Below, piece by piece: positions 9,631 through 18,779 of a stretch of 64,000 nt of DNA. How positions within the stretch are numbered: position 1 is the stretch's first letter; each line of letters begins with the position of its first letter. The stretch lies in NCBI RefSeq assembly GCF_052115025.1, contig NZ_JBFRFW010000008.1, positions 124,001 through 188,000 on the forward strand. Direction: 5' to 3'. The notes beneath the pieces were generated by a model. It was not told where the DNA came from. It worked only from the letters and a program-made list of their open reading frames with translations, and did no database searches. The DNA comes from Bradyrhizobium_A sp052115025 (GTDB lineage Bacteria; Pseudomonadota; Alphaproteobacteria; Rhizobiales; Xanthobacteraceae). A program made the translations under genes and the position numbers.

Positions 9631-11919
9631 GTGCGCGATCGTCAACGGAAGAACTGGAAGACGTGGATCCGGCATTTCCTGCTGGACCTCGACGCGCGCA
9701 TCGATTCCACCCTGTTCTCCTCCGGCGCGGGCATCCGCGAGCTCTTCGAGCGGTTCTCGACCTTCATGGACCGCTTCTATGTCGGACGCTGGAAGCGCTG
9801 GGTGATCGTCGAGCCGCTGTCGGAGATGGCGACCATCGGCCTCGGCGGCCTGATCCTGATGCTGGCCCTCGCCGTGCCCGCCTTCCGCGAGACCGCCGAC
9901 GAGGACTGGCTGAAGAAGTCCGACCTCGCCGTCACCTTCCTCGACCGCTACGGCAACGTCATCGGCAGCCGCGGCATCAAGCACAACGACTCGATCCCGC
10001 TGGAAGAGTTTCCCGACCACCTGATCAAGGCGACACTGGCGACCGAGGACCGCCGCTTCTACGACCATTTCGGCATCGACATCGCCGGCACCGCCCGCGC
10101 CCTCGTCACCAACGCCCAGGCCGGCGGCGTGCGCCAGGGCGGCTCCTCGATCACCCAGCAGCTCGCCAAGAATCTGTTCCTGTCGAACGAGCGCACCATC
10201 GAGCGCAAGGTCAACGAGGCGTTCCTCGCGATCTGGCTTGAGACCCGCCTGACCAAGAACGAGATCCTCAAGCTCTATCTCGACCGCGCCTATATGGGCG
10301 GCGGCACCTTCGGCGTCGATGGCGCGGCGCACTTCTACTTCAACAAGTCGGCGCGCGACGTGAACCTCGCGGAAGCGGCGATGCTCTCCGGCCTGTTCAA
10401 GGCGCCGACCAAGTATGCCCCGCACATCAACCTGCCGGCCGCCCGTGCCCGCGCCAACGTCGTGCTCGACAACCTCGTCGAGGCCGGCTTCATGAGCGAG
10501 GGCCAGGTGTTCGGCGCCCGGCGCAATCCCGCCACCGCCGTCGACCGCCGCGACGAGAACTCGCCGAACTACTACCTCGACTGGGCGTTCGACGAGATGC
10601 GCCGGCTGGTTGCGACCTTCCCGAAATCCTACACCGAGCGCGTGTTCGTGGTGCGCACCGCCATCGACATGAACGTGCAGCGCGCGGCGGAGGGCGCGAT
10701 CGAGAACCAGTTGCGCCAGTTCGGCCGCGACTATCACGCCACCCAGGCCGCCACCGTGGTCGGCGATCTCGACGGCGGCGTGCGGGCCATGGTCGGTGGC
10801 CGCGACTATGGCGCCAGCCAGTTCAACCGCGCCGTCGACGCCATGCGGCAGCCCGGCTCGTCGTTCAAGCCCTACGTCTACACCACCGCACTGTTGAACG
10901 GCTTCAAGCCGACATCGACCATCGTCGACGGCCCGGTGTGCATCGGCAACTGGTGCCCGCAGAACTACGGCCGCTCGTACTCCGGCACGGTGACGCTGAC
11001 CCAGGCGATCACCCGTTCGATCAACGTGGTGCCGGTGAAGCTGTCGATCGCGCTCGGCGGCAAGGACGGCCCGAAGGCCGGCCGCGCCAAGATCGTCGAG
11101 ACCGCGCGCAAGTTCGGCATCAAGGCGCCGCTGCCCGACACGCCGTCGCTGCCGATCGGCTCGGACGAGGTCAGCGTGGTCGAGCACGCGATCGCCTACG
11201 CGACCTTCCCCAACAAGGGCAAGGCGGTGGCGCCGCATGCGGTGCTCGAGGTCCGCACCGGCGCCGGCGACCTGGTGTGGCGCTGGGATCGCGACGGCAA
11301 GAAGCCGTCGCAGGCGATTCCCGCCTCGGTCGCCGCCGACATGGCCGGCATGATGAGCCACGTGGTCGAGGAAGGCACGGCGCGGCGCGCCCAGCTCGAC
11401 GGCATTCCCGCCGCCGGCAAGACCGGCACCACCAACAATTTCCGTGACGCCTGGTTCGTCGGCTACACCGGCAACTTCACCTGCGCGGTGTGGTACGGCA
11501 ACGACGACTATTCGCCGACCAACCGCATGACTGGCGGCTCGCTGCCGGCGCAGACCTGGCACGACATCATGGTGGTGGCGCACCAGGGCGTCGAGATCCG
11601 TGATCTGACCGGCGTCGGCGCAGGCAAGAAGCTGCCGCCGGACGCGGCGAGCGCCTCCGCGAAGGCGCCCGAGGTCATGCCGGGGCCACCGCCGGTGCTG
11701 ACCCGGCGCGGCGCCGACATCCTGGTGCGGGTCGAGAAGATGATGGACGATGCGGCGAAAACCGCCGCCCGGACATCGGAGAACGATCAGGCCAAACCGG
11801 CTGCCCCGCCCAGGCCATCGACGTCGAGCGCGCTGCCGTTCCCCGACAGCTTCGCCTCCGCAGCGCCGCCGACGCCACAGATCGGTGGCGGCGCGCCGCC
11901 TGCGGCGCGCAAGAACTGA
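9631..11919 (+). CDS. Class A penicillin-binding protein (PBP1A family)
   Basis: This 762-residue bifunctional peptidoglycan synthase acts at the inner membrane. A cytoplasmic N-terminus precedes a TM at about 66-86. The GT51 glycosyltransferase domain follows, with catalytic E139 in LATEDRRFYDH and the GGSSITQQLAKNLF motif. The transpeptidase has SxxK at S410-K413 (GSSFKP), SxN at 463-465 (RSIN) and KTGT at 597-600. A Pro/Ala/Ser-rich low-complexity tail ends the protein. The GTG start at 9631 is supported by GAAGG just upstream. The 276-bp upstream gap must contain its promoter, though I see no clear motif. Confidence 0.94.
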   Translation: MRDRQRKNWKTWIRHFLLDLDARIDSTLFSSGAGIRELFERFSTFMDRFYVGRWKRWVIVEPLSEMATIGLGGLILMLALAVPAFRETADEDWLKKSDLAVTFLDRYGNVIGSRGIKHNDSIPLEEFPDHLIKATLATEDRRFYDHFGIDIAGTARALVTNAQAGGVRQGGSSITQQLAKNLFLSNERTIERKVNEAFLAIWLETRLTKNEILKLYLDRAYMGGGTFGVDGAAHFYFNKSARDVNLAEAAMLSGLFKAPTKYAPHINLPAARARANVVLDNLVEAGFMSEGQVFGARRNPATAVDRRDENSPNYYLDWAFDEMRRLVATFPKSYTERVFVVRTAIDMNVQRAAEGAIENQLRQFGRDYHATQAATVVGDLDGGVRAMVGGRDYGASQFNRAVDAMRQPGSSFKPYVYTTALLNGFKPTSTIVDGPVCIGNWCPQNYGRSYSGTVTLTQAITRSINVVPVKLSIALGGKDGPKAGRAKIVETARKFGIKAPLPDTPSLPIGSDEVSVVEHAIAYATFPNKGKAVAPHAVLEVRTGAGDLVWRWDRDGKKPSQAIPASVAADMAGMMSHVVEEGTARRAQLDGIPAAGKTGTTNNFRDAWFVGYTGNFTCAVWYGNDDYSPTNRMTGGSLPAQTWHDIMVVAHQGVEIRDLTGVGAGKKLPPDAASASAKAPEVMPGPPPVLTRRGADILVRVEKMMDDAAKTAARTSENDQAKPAAPPRPSTSSALPFPDSFASAAPPTPQIGGGAPPAARKN

Positions 11920-11942
11920 CCCGCCGATGACAACGGTGTGAC

Positions 11943-12521
11943 GTGCGGCTGATCCTGTCCTCCCTGCTGGCCTTGATGCTCGCGACCGCGGTTGGCCTCG
12001 GCGCGACCTGGGTGACCGCGACGCGCGGCGTCAATGTCGGCACCCTGACCATCGGCGCATGGACCGCGAGACCGCGCACCGGCTCGAGCGATATCGACCC
12101 CTATGCTCGCGCCAGCATCGCGCGCAGCGGTGAGCTGCCGGTCGGCACCGGTGACGGCATCGCCTTCACCGCCCGCGCCGACGATGGCAAACGACCGCTC
12201 GACGGCCGCTGCGACGTGGTGGTCAGCGGCGTCACCCCGGCCGCCCGGTTCTGGACGCTGACGCTGTACGATCCCAAGGGCCAGCTCGTCGCCAACGGGA
12301 TGAATCGCTACGGCTTCACCAGCCAGGAGATCGTGCGCGGCTCGGACGGTGCATTCGAAATCCGCATCACCTCCCGCGCCCGCGCCGGCAACTGGCTGCC
12401 GACCGGCGGCATCGACCGCTACGTGCTGATGCTGCGGCTGTACGACACCCCTGTGGGGGTCGCCACCCGCACCCAGCGCGACGCCCCGATGCCAGCGATC
12501 ACCACCGTGGGGTGCCCATGA
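11943..12521 (+). CDS. DUF1214-domain exported or membrane-anchored protein
   Basis: The 192-residue protein has an N-terminal hydrophobic segment (LILSSLLALMLATAVGLGA) and a beta-rich domain with FWTLTLYDPKGQLVANGMNRYGFTS and NWLPTGG, the DUF1214 signature. It starts with GTG at 11943, 23 bp after the PBP stop, so co-transcription with the PBP gene is possible. Its stop overlaps the next gene's start in an ATGA arrangement. The family function is not established. Confidence 0.8.
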   Translation: MRLILSSLLALMLATAVGLGATWVTATRGVNVGTLTIGAWTARPRTGSSDIDPYARASIARSGELPVGTGDGIAFTARADDGKRPLDGRCDVVVSGVTPAARFWTLTLYDPKGQLVANGMNRYGFTSQEIVRGSDGAFEIRITSRARAGNWLPTGGIDRYVLMLRLYDTPVGVATRTQRDAPMPAITTVGCP

Positions 12522-13081
12522 TCCGCCTGCTGTTCACGCTGGTGGCCGGCCTGCTGCTTGGCGCTCTCGTGCATCTCGTCAGCGTGCTGGCTCTGCCGCG
12601 CATCGCCAGCCTCGATGCCTATTCGCGCCTCACTCCGATCACAGCGGTGAACAGCGTCACCCAGCTCCCCGCCGCCGAGCCGGGCAGCACCTTGATGCCC
12701 TACATGGATCCGGCGTTCGCCGTCGCGGCTTGCCGCTACGACCTGTCGAAGGGGTCGATCAAGCTCACCGTGCCGGTGAGCCAGGCCTACACCTCGGTGT
12801 CGTTCTACACCCGCAGCGACGTCGCCTATTACGCCATCAACGACCGCTCCGCCGGCCGCAAGGTGATCGAGCTCGACCTCATGACCGAGGCGCAGCATGC
12901 CGAAGTGCCGGAGGACGAGGAAGTCACCGCCGCCGACCGGCTGATCATCGATTCCCCGACCACCACCGGCCTGATCGTGCTGAAGGCCCTCGCACCCGAA
13001 CCCGGCCTGATGACCCAGGCCCAGGCATCCCTCGCCGCCGCGACCTGCAAGCTGCAGACCACGCCCGTCGCCGCGCGCTGA
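12518..13081 (+). CDS. DUF1254-like membrane-anchored protein
   Basis: The 187-residue product starts at the ATG at 12518, which overlaps the previous stop (ATGA) and has GGGG a few bases upstream. It has an N-terminal TM (about 3-24) followed by SLDAYSRLTPITAVNSVTQLP and MDPAFAVAACRYDLSKGSIKLTVPV, resembling the DUF1254 half of DUF1254/DUF1214 proteins. The tight overlap indicates translational coupling and probably a shared function. It ends 11 bp before the convergent metallo-hydrolase. Confidence 0.75.
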   Translation: MIRLLFTLVAGLLLGALVHLVSVLALPRIASLDAYSRLTPITAVNSVTQLPAAEPGSTLMPYMDPAFAVAACRYDLSKGSIKLTVPVSQAYTSVSFYTRSDVAYYAINDRSAGRKVIELDLMTEAQHAEVPEDEEVTAADRLIIDSPTTTGLIVLKALAPEPGLMTQAQASLAAATCKLQTTPVAAR

Positions 13082-13092
13082 CCACGCCGCAA

Positions 13093-13920
13093 TCAGGGCC
13101 GTCCACAGAGGCAGCGCTCATAATCCTCGGGATCATGGCTGTTGAAAATCACCACCTCGGCGTGATGTGACGCGTTGAGCTGGCGCAGCCGCTCCTGGTT
13201 GGCCACCCGCGCCGCACGATCGATGTCGGCCTTGCGCTGAAAAAATCCCAGCACCAGCGGCGTCGACAGCGGCGGATTTTGGATCTGGCCATGGAAGAAG
13301 TAGCTGTCGCCGGCGTGCAGCAGCCATTTGTCCTTGGCGCGCACCGCGATGCCGCAGTGACCCGGCGTATGCCCCGGCAGCGGAATCATCAGGATGTCCG
13401 GCTCGCGGTCGCCGAGCGCCCGGACGCCCTTGAAGCCGAACCAGTCCTCGCCGCCCTCGCCATAGAACAGCCAGTCCGGACCGTGCTGCCACTGGCCGGC
13501 GATGTATCGCCCCTTCGGCGCACCACGCTGCCGCACCGCCATCTCGTGCTCGGCGCGGTGGACATGCACTTTGGCGTGGGGAAAATCCGGCACCCCACCG
13601 GCGTGATCGCGATCGAGATGGGTCAACAGCAGGTGGCGGACATCCCGCGGCGCATACCCCAGCGCCTGCACCTGCCGCACCGCGGTTTCCGCCGGATCGA
13701 GCCGCGGCCGCGTCTGCCGTACCCAGCGCCGGCCGAGCCGATCGGCATCCGCGATGTCGTCGAGGCCGATGCCGGTATCGACCAGCGCGAGGCCGTCGGC
13801 GGTCTCGATCAGCAGGCAGTGGCACACCATTCGCGCGCGCTGGAAGATGCTGCCGGTGCCGTTGATCAGCCGCTGGCCGATAGGGCACATGGTGCCGGTA
13901 TTGAGATGATGGATGCGCAT
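13093..13920 (-). CDS. Metallo-beta-lactamase-fold hydrolase (lactonase-like)
   Basis: The 275-residue cytosolic protein carries LLLTHLDRDHAGG, the HxDxDH di-zinc motif, then VHVHRAEHE, the metal-binding His in PLPGHTPGHCG, Asp in LHAGDSYFF and a C-terminal His in FNSHDPEDYERC. The layout resembles N-acyl-homoserine lactonases and related lactone hydrolases, but sequence alone does not prove quorum quenching. It is divergent from the LysR gene, which is the likely regulator. Confidence 0.85.
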   Translation of the reverse strand: MRIHHLNTGTMCPIGQRLINGTGSIFQRARMVCHCLLIETADGLALVDTGIGLDDIADADRLGRRWVRQTRPRLDPAETAVRQVQALGYAPRDVRHLLLTHLDRDHAGGVPDFPHAKVHVHRAEHEMAVRQRGAPKGRYIAGQWQHGPDWLFYGEGGEDWFGFKGVRALGDREPDILMIPLPGHTPGHCGIAVRAKDKWLLHAGDSYFFHGQIQNPPLSTPLVLGFFQRKADIDRAARVANQERLRQLNASHHAEVVIFNSHDPEDYERCLCGRP

Positions 13921-13970
13921 GCCCTACCCTTTCCTGAACAGGCCGGCCCTGGCTTGCCATCCGCGGAACC

Positions 13971-14008
13971 ATAGGTAAATTATTGTTATTCGATATCTGT
14001 CATAGGTA
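13971..14008. promoter_or_regulatory. Candidate LysR-type control region
   Basis: The heptamer ATAGGTA occurs at 13971-13977 and 14002-14008, 31 bp apart (three helical turns). They flank an AT-rich stretch with a GATATC palindrome in the 94-bp space between the MBL-fold hydrolase and LysR genes. Divergent promoters controlled by the LysR protein are typical of this arrangement; binding is inferred. Confidence 0.42.
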
Positions 14009-14014
14009 TGGGCT

Positions 14015-14860
14015 ATGGATATCCGCGAGTTACGCTATTTCGCGGCGGTCTTCCTCGAACGCAATCTCACCGCGGCAGCGCGGCGCTGCTTCGTGTCGCA
14101 GCCGTCGATCTCCACCGCGGTCGCCAGCCTCGAGGCGGAGCTCGGCACCACTCTCTTCATCCGTCACAAAAAGGGCGTCTCGCCGACCGCGGCGGCCGAG
14201 CAATTCTACGCCGTCGCACGGCGCATCATCGACGACACCGATGCCGCACGGCGGCTGTTCCAGGCGCCGGTGCCGCGGCCGACGCTGACACTCGGCCTGA
14301 TGCGCACGCTCGACATCCCGCGCGTCGTCGCCCTGATCAAGCCGATCACCGCGGACGGCCGCATCCATCTGCGCCTCGTCGGCGCGGGTGACCGTGCGGA
14401 TGCCCGCATCGTCACGCGCACCATGGTGAAGCCGCGCGAACACTTCCTGGCGCTGTGGTCGGAGCGCTATGTCGCCGCGCTGCCGCCGTCACATCCGCTG
14501 GCTCTGAAGGAGCGGTTGCGCACCACCGATCTCGCCGGCGTGCCGCTGATCGACCGTTGTCATTGCGAGCAGAGCGCATTCTTCCGCCGTCGCGGACGCC
14601 GGCAGCCGGCTGCCGCGATCGCGGAGTCCGAGGATTGGGCCATGGCGCTGGTCGCCGCGGGCATTGGCGTCGCCATCGTGCCCGAAGGTGTCGCGCGGGC
14701 CCAGCCGAACGTGGCGGTCCGTGACATCGCCGATGTCGACGTCACACGACAGGTTGGCCTCGCCTATGGCGCGGCGCGCGCGCCCACCGCCGCGCTGCAG
14801 ACCCTGATCGGCCTGATCGCGCCGGCACGCAGGACGACACGGCGGCGCGCGGCCGCCTGA
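14015..14860 (+). CDS. LysR-family transcriptional regulator
   Basis: The 281-residue protein has an N-terminal winged helix-turn-helix (residues 1-60: MDIRELRYFAAVFLERNLTA, SQPSISTAVASLEAELGTTLF) and a C-terminal co-inducer-binding domain. The latter is shorter than usual between its two lobes. The C-terminus ends in basic residues (RRTTRRRAAA). It is transcribed away from the MBL-fold hydrolase and probably controls it. The inducer is unknown. Confidence 0.9.
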   Translation: MDIRELRYFAAVFLERNLTAAARRCFVSQPSISTAVASLEAELGTTLFIRHKKGVSPTAAAEQFYAVARRIIDDTDAARRLFQAPVPRPTLTLGLMRTLDIPRVVALIKPITADGRIHLRLVGAGDRADARIVTRTMVKPREHFLALWSERYVAALPPSHPLALKERLRTTDLAGVPLIDRCHCEQSAFFRRRGRRQPAAAIAESEDWAMALVAAGIGVAIVPEGVARAQPNVAVRDIADVDVTRQVGLAYGAARAPTAALQTLIGLIAPARRTTRRRAAA

Positions 14861-14862
14861 CG

Positions 14863-16788
14863 TCACCAGCCGTCGCCGCCACCGCCGCCTCCGCCACCGC
14901 CCGACGAGCCACCGCCGTCGGAGCCGCCGCTGCTCGATGGATCGCTGCCGCTCGATCCCGGCGGCGTCGATGCGGATGAAATGGTCTGGGACAGATTATG
15001 GCCGAGATAGCTGGCGAAGCTGGCCGGATCGTGCGCGTGGTCGCTGCGCCCCTCGTACCAGTCGCGGGTAGTGGCGGCGAGCGCGGCGGCGGCCAGCACG
15101 CCGGCAAAACGCTTCGCCCAGGCGTTCTCGACGTCGAGTGCGACCGCATACGGCAGGAAGCGCTCGAACAGCTCCGGTGTCTTGCCCGGCGGATTGAGCG
15201 CGTTGAGGCGATCCTCCTCAGCGACGCCGAGATACTGGCGAAAACCTTCGATCTGATCGGTGATCGCCTGCCCTTCGGCGGTGTGCGCCTTCATCCAGCT
15301 GAACGCCGACGACGACAGCGGCACCAGCACCAGCGGCAGCGCCGCCGGCAACGCCTGCGTCCAGCCATGCACATTTTCAGTGATGAGCTGATAGCCGCCG
15401 CTGCCGACCAGGAACGAGAACACGCACCCGAAGATGAGCAGTGCGAACGCACCGATGCTGCGCGGCAGACCGGCAACCATCAGCAGCGTCAGCACGATCA
15501 GGGCCGGCACGAACGACAGCATGCCGACCAATGTCGCCGCGCCCTGGTCGATACCCCAGCCGATGAACACCGAGACCAGCACCGCCGCGATCACCGCCAG
15601 CGACGCCAGCAGGCCGCGGATCGACCAGCCGCGGTTGTCATGGAACATGCGCCCTTCGAACTGCGCCGTCAGTGCGCTCTTCAAGGCATCCCGCGCCGTC
15701 TGCAGGATGACGCAACTCGACTGATCGAGATCGACCGGAGAGGTCCGGTTGCCGAACATCGACGTCACGATCGCTTGCTCATCGGGAGACAGAGGTTTGC
15801 CCCCCGCGCGCGGCACAATTTGCAGATCCTTGTTCCTCTCCGCCAGCTTGATGTGGCCCTGCACGCCAAGATCGATCAGCGCCGCGGTGAAGGCCTTGTC
15901 GTCCATTGCCATGCGCGCGACATAGCGCACGGCCGCTGGCGACAAGCCTCTGGGCGGTCCGAACAGCGGCACGATGGTGCCGTGCCGCGGACCGCGCCCG
16001 ACCTGTCGCCAGGCCGAGAGATAGTAGCCGGCGATCAGCAGAAAACCGAGCACGGTGGCGCCGAGCGGCAGGTTGTCGAGCAGCCAGTTCGTGGCTTTCG
16101 ACGCCGTGCCCGGCGGAGTGACGATGCCCTTCTGCCAGCCGGCCGCGACCGTCAGGCCATTGCGCGGCGGCAGCGGCTGCGTGGTGCGAAACACGATCAG
16201 CCCCGGCTGCTGCTCGAGCACGAACGCATCCTTGCCGGTGGCGCCCTGCGGCCCGGTGTAGAACGCCGACTGCCGGATCGGCACCGCTTCAGGGAGGTGG
16301 ATACGCGCTTCCGCCGCATCGATCGTAAAGCTCCAGCCGTTGCCGGTCGCATTCCAGTACAGTTCGTCGAAATCGCCGAAGAAGCCGACCTGCCGGGTGG
16401 TGCGATAGGTGATGACATAGGTGTGGCTGCCGTTCGCCAGCAGCGTGTCGGCACGGCCGATCCGCACCCGCATGCCGTTGCCGAACCGCTCGCTGCTATA
16501 GGGCTCCACCGCACCGTCCCGCGTCACCGCGCGGACGTCGAACCCGACCTCCACCCTGGTGCCGTCGCGGTTGGCATAGCTGGTCGGGAAGTCGCGCAGG
16601 ATGCCGCGCTTGATCGACTGTCCCTCGGCCTCGACCGTGATGGTCTCGGTAACGTCGAGGTCGCCATTGCGCTGCACCGTGACATCGCTGACGAAACGGG
16701 TGATCCGCTCGCCGGCGGCCGCCGGCACGAGCGCCGCCGTCAGCCAGAGCGCAACGGCGATGACCGCCGACCTGCAGAGATGCGTCAT
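14863..16788 (-). CDS. DUF2207-domain membrane protein with Gly-rich tail
   Basis: This 641-residue protein has a signal peptide (residues 1-25), an exported beta-rich DUF2207 domain (about 27-220), a TM at about 241-260, a cytoplasmic region, four more hydrophobic segments (about 391-412, 418-440, 445-465 and 478-496) and a soluble region. The tail is nearly pure Ser/Gly and ends GGGDGW. The family commonly sits next to lemA, as here, where lemA ends only 3 bp upstream on the same strand. The function is unknown; a secretion or envelope role is a guess. Confidence 0.88.
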   Translation of the reverse strand: MTHLCRSAVIAVALWLTAALVPAAAGERITRFVSDVTVQRNGDLDVTETITVEAEGQSIKRGILRDFPTSYANRDGTRVEVGFDVRAVTRDGAVEPYSSERFGNGMRVRIGRADTLLANGSHTYVITYRTTRQVGFFGDFDELYWNATGNGWSFTIDAAEARIHLPEAVPIRQSAFYTGPQGATGKDAFVLEQQPGLIVFRTTQPLPPRNGLTVAAGWQKGIVTPPGTASKATNWLLDNLPLGATVLGFLLIAGYYLSAWRQVGRGPRHGTIVPLFGPPRGLSPAAVRYVARMAMDDKAFTAALIDLGVQGHIKLAERNKDLQIVPRAGGKPLSPDEQAIVTSMFGNRTSPVDLDQSSCVILQTARDALKSALTAQFEGRMFHDNRGWSIRGLLASLAVIAAVLVSVFIGWGIDQGAATLVGMLSFVPALIVLTLLMVAGLPRSIGAFALLIFGCVFSFLVGSGGYQLITENVHGWTQALPAALPLVLVPLSSSAFSWMKAHTAEGQAITDQIEGFRQYLGVAEEDRLNALNPPGKTPELFERFLPYAVALDVENAWAKRFAGVLAAAALAATTRDWYEGRSDHAHDPASFASYLGHNLSQTISSASTPPGSSGSDPSSSGGSDGGGSSGGGGGGGGGDGW

Positions 16789-16791
16789 CGT

Positions 16792-17352
16792 TCAGGCTCC
16801 CGACAAACTGACTTGCGGCACCGCCGCGGAGGCCGCATCAATCTCGAAGAAGTGCTCCTCGTGCCAGCCCAGCAGCCGTGCGATCACGACATCGGGAAAC
16901 GACTGAACCGCGATGTTGAAGTCACGGACGGTGCCATTGAAATAGCGGCGGGCCATTTGCAGCTGGTCCTCGATCTCGGCCAGTTGCTCCTGCAGCGCCC
17001 GGAAGGTCTGGTCGGCCTTGAGCTGCGGATAACCTTCGGCGACCGCCAGCAGCCGGCCGAGCGATCCCTGCAGGGCGTGCTCGGCGGCAGCCTTCTGCAC
17101 CGTGCCATCGGCGGCGAAACTCGACGCCCGCCTGGCGGTGATATCCTCGAACACGCCGCGTTCGTGAGCGGCGTAAGCCTTCACCACCTCGACGAGGTTG
17201 GGAATGAGGTCGCTGCGCCGGCGCAGTTGCACATCGATGCCGCTCCAGCCCTCGCGCATCAGATTGCGCTGGCGCACCAGGCGGTTGAAGATGACGACGG
17301 CGACGCCGGCAAGCGCCACCAGCGCAGCCAGCACGATCCACTCGGTTCGCAT
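16792..17352 (-). CDS. lemA: LemA family protein
   Basis: The 186-residue protein has an N-terminal TM (about 5-25) and a long helical domain with NLMREGWSGIDVQLRRRSDLIPNLVEVVKAYAAHE, the LemA signature, followed by ARRYFNGTVRDFNIAVQSFP near the end. It lies 3 bp upstream of the DUF2207 gene, so the two are co-transcribed. LemA proteins are membrane-anchored helical bundles of unclear function. Confidence 0.92.
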   Translation of the reverse strand: MRTEWIVLAALVALAGVAVVIFNRLVRQRNLMREGWSGIDVQLRRRSDLIPNLVEVVKAYAAHERGVFEDITARRASSFAADGTVQKAAAEHALQGSLGRLLAVAEGYPQLKADQTFRALQEQLAEIEDQLQMARRYFNGTVRDFNIAVQSFPDVVIARLLGWHEEHFFEIDAASAAVPQVSLSGA

Positions 17353-17472
17353 CGGAAAACTCTCGCCAGTGATCGTCCGTCGAAACCGCGCGGCGGCGGT
17401 CCGGCAGAACGGGTGTGCGAGCGTTAGTTGTCGCGGGCGGCTGCGAGGTTCAGCAGGATTTCGCTCTGCCGC

Positions 17473-18264
17473 TCAGCCCTTGACGGTGAGCACCTGGCCG
17501 ATGACAGGGGTTGCGCCAAGGCCGGCGGCTGAGCGGGCCGCAAGCTCCGTGATCAGGCGATCGGCTTCCGCTGCCAGGCCGTCCGGCGCATGGATCACGA
17601 GGCGCTCCAGCGCCCAGCGGTAGGAGGCGACGCGCTGCTGAATACAGATCCCGACCCATTGCACGACCAGCGCATTCTCCTTCATCCGCGCCAGCGCGTC
17701 GGCGCGCTCGCGCGCCTCGAGGTCGGTGATGTAACGCAGGCTGGCGCCGCGCTTCTGGTCGAAGTCGGCGACACGCCCCGCAGTGGTGAAGAAGGGATCG
17801 AGCCGGGTCAGGTCGTTACGCACGTCGTTGATCAGCTGGCCATAGCGCGACGCGTGTGAGCGGTGCGGCTCGTCGATCAGCTGGCGGCCATAAAAGGTGG
17901 GATCGAAATGCACCTTGCGGCGCCAGGGCGCCGGAATCGGCTCATAGTCGCCGAACACGCCCTTCCAGTACGGGCGCGAGTGCGGCGGCTCGATGAAGGC
18001 ATAGGCCTGATCGCGCAGCGTGCGCTCATAGTCGGTGAGCTGGAAGTCCGACGGCCGCCGCCCGATGCTGCCGGTGGCTTCCGCACCGACCCAGCGATGC
18101 ATGTCATCATTGAGAGCGGAATCGCGGGTGCGCCCGAAATCACCGGTCGCGCAGCCACCCAGCATCATTGCCAGCACGACAACCGGCGCCAGCGGCGCAC
18201 GCCTCACAGCGCGCGGGGGGCAGGGCCGAAGCCGCACAAAGCTCCTGGTTCGACAGGCACGCAT
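17473..18264 (-). CDS. Putative lipoprotein of unknown function
   Basis: The 263-residue protein has an unusually long, Arg-rich N-terminal region of about 25 residues, then a hydrophobic core and the lipobox MLGGC (Cys about residue 38). The mature part is charged and helical, with no motif I recognise (YERTLRDQAYAFIEPPHSRP, YGQLINDVRNDLTRLDPFF). The true start may be internal because the n-region is long. It is on the same strand as lemA and DUF2207 but 120 bp upstream of lemA, so operon membership is uncertain. Confidence 0.72.
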   Translation of the reverse strand: MRACRTRSFVRLRPCPPRAVRRAPLAPVVVLAMMLGGCATGDFGRTRDSALNDDMHRWVGAEATGSIGRRPSDFQLTDYERTLRDQAYAFIEPPHSRPYWKGVFGDYEPIPAPWRRKVHFDPTFYGRQLIDEPHRSHASRYGQLINDVRNDLTRLDPFFTTAGRVADFDQKRGASLRYITDLEARERADALARMKENALVVQWVGICIQQRVASYRWALERLVIHAPDGLAAEADRLITELAARSAAGLGATPVIGQVLTVKG

Positions 18265-18275
18265 GGCAGGAAATA

Positions 18276-18482
18276 TCAGGACCGTGCGCGCCTGCGGCGG
18301 CGGCGGCCGGCGGTTGCCCCGTCGGCAGGATCACTACCACCGGAGGTCTCGTCGGCGTGTCGCTCGATCCGAACGACAGGAAGGATCAGCACCGTTCCCG
18401 TGCCTTCACGCGGCGCCTCATCCAACCAGGACCCCAGGCGACGCATGACCGCGTCTGCAGGGAAATCGATGATGGTGCCCAT
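18276..18482 (-). CDS. Small uncharacterised protein, 68 aa
   Basis: The short frame starts at the ATG at 18482, supported by GGGGAGA 8 nt upstream, and ends 11 bp before the lipoprotein gene. The product begins MGTIIDFPADAVMRRLGSWLDE and ends in a run of Arg (RRRRRRARS). It has no signal peptide or TM. A perfect CtrA-like site lies 72-86 bp upstream of its start. The family is unknown. Confidence 0.6.
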   Translation of the reverse strand: MGTIIDFPADAVMRRLGSWLDEAPREGTGTVLILPVVRIERHADETSGGSDPADGATAGRRRRRRARS

Positions 18483-18553
18483 AGTCTGGTCTCCCCGCCC
18501 GCCGTCCTCACTCGCGCGACCCGAAGCGTGCAATGATTAAGAGCGGCTTATAG

Positions 18554-18568
18554 TTAATGACCTGTTAA
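18554..18568. promoter_or_regulatory. CtrA-like box TTAA-N7-TTAA
   Basis: TTAATGACCTGTTAA matches the full alphaproteobacterial CtrA recognition pattern (TTAA, seven bases, TTAA). It lies 72 bp upstream of the minus-strand small gene at 18482 and 211 bp upstream of the plus-strand gene at 18780. A second box with the same CCTG core lies at 19343. Regulation is inferred from the motif. Confidence 0.5.
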
Positions 18569-18779
18569 CATCCTGAATGATGTCAACAGGGTGCGGCAGG
18601 TGTGGCGCCGGGAGCGCAGTCGTGCCCGCCGAGCCGTGACGCGCCGGACAGAAGCGTGGCGATGACGGATTGAACCTCGGCATCCGTCTCGCCGTCTCAT
18701 GGTGCATGGAACACGAACCACGGACGCGATCCGTCGCGATCCACGCGATGTGTGATGTGCGATCGAACGGAGACCTGTC

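Noticed and set aside
9583..11583. 666-codon open frame antisense to the PBP1A gene
   Set aside because: It mirrors the third-position GC bias of the real gene. Its product is His/Arg/Ala-rich with no domain, while the plus strand has all GT51 and transpeptidase motifs in order.
14863..14960. Gly/Ser-coding tract at the DUF2207 3' end, considered as a simple-sequence repeat element
   Set aside because: It is an in-frame Gly-rich C-terminus common in this family.
14998..17427. 809-codon plus-strand frame across DUF2207 and lemA
   Set aside because: The composition is Arg/Gln/His-rich and domain-free; the minus strand encodes two recognisable, co-transcribed families.
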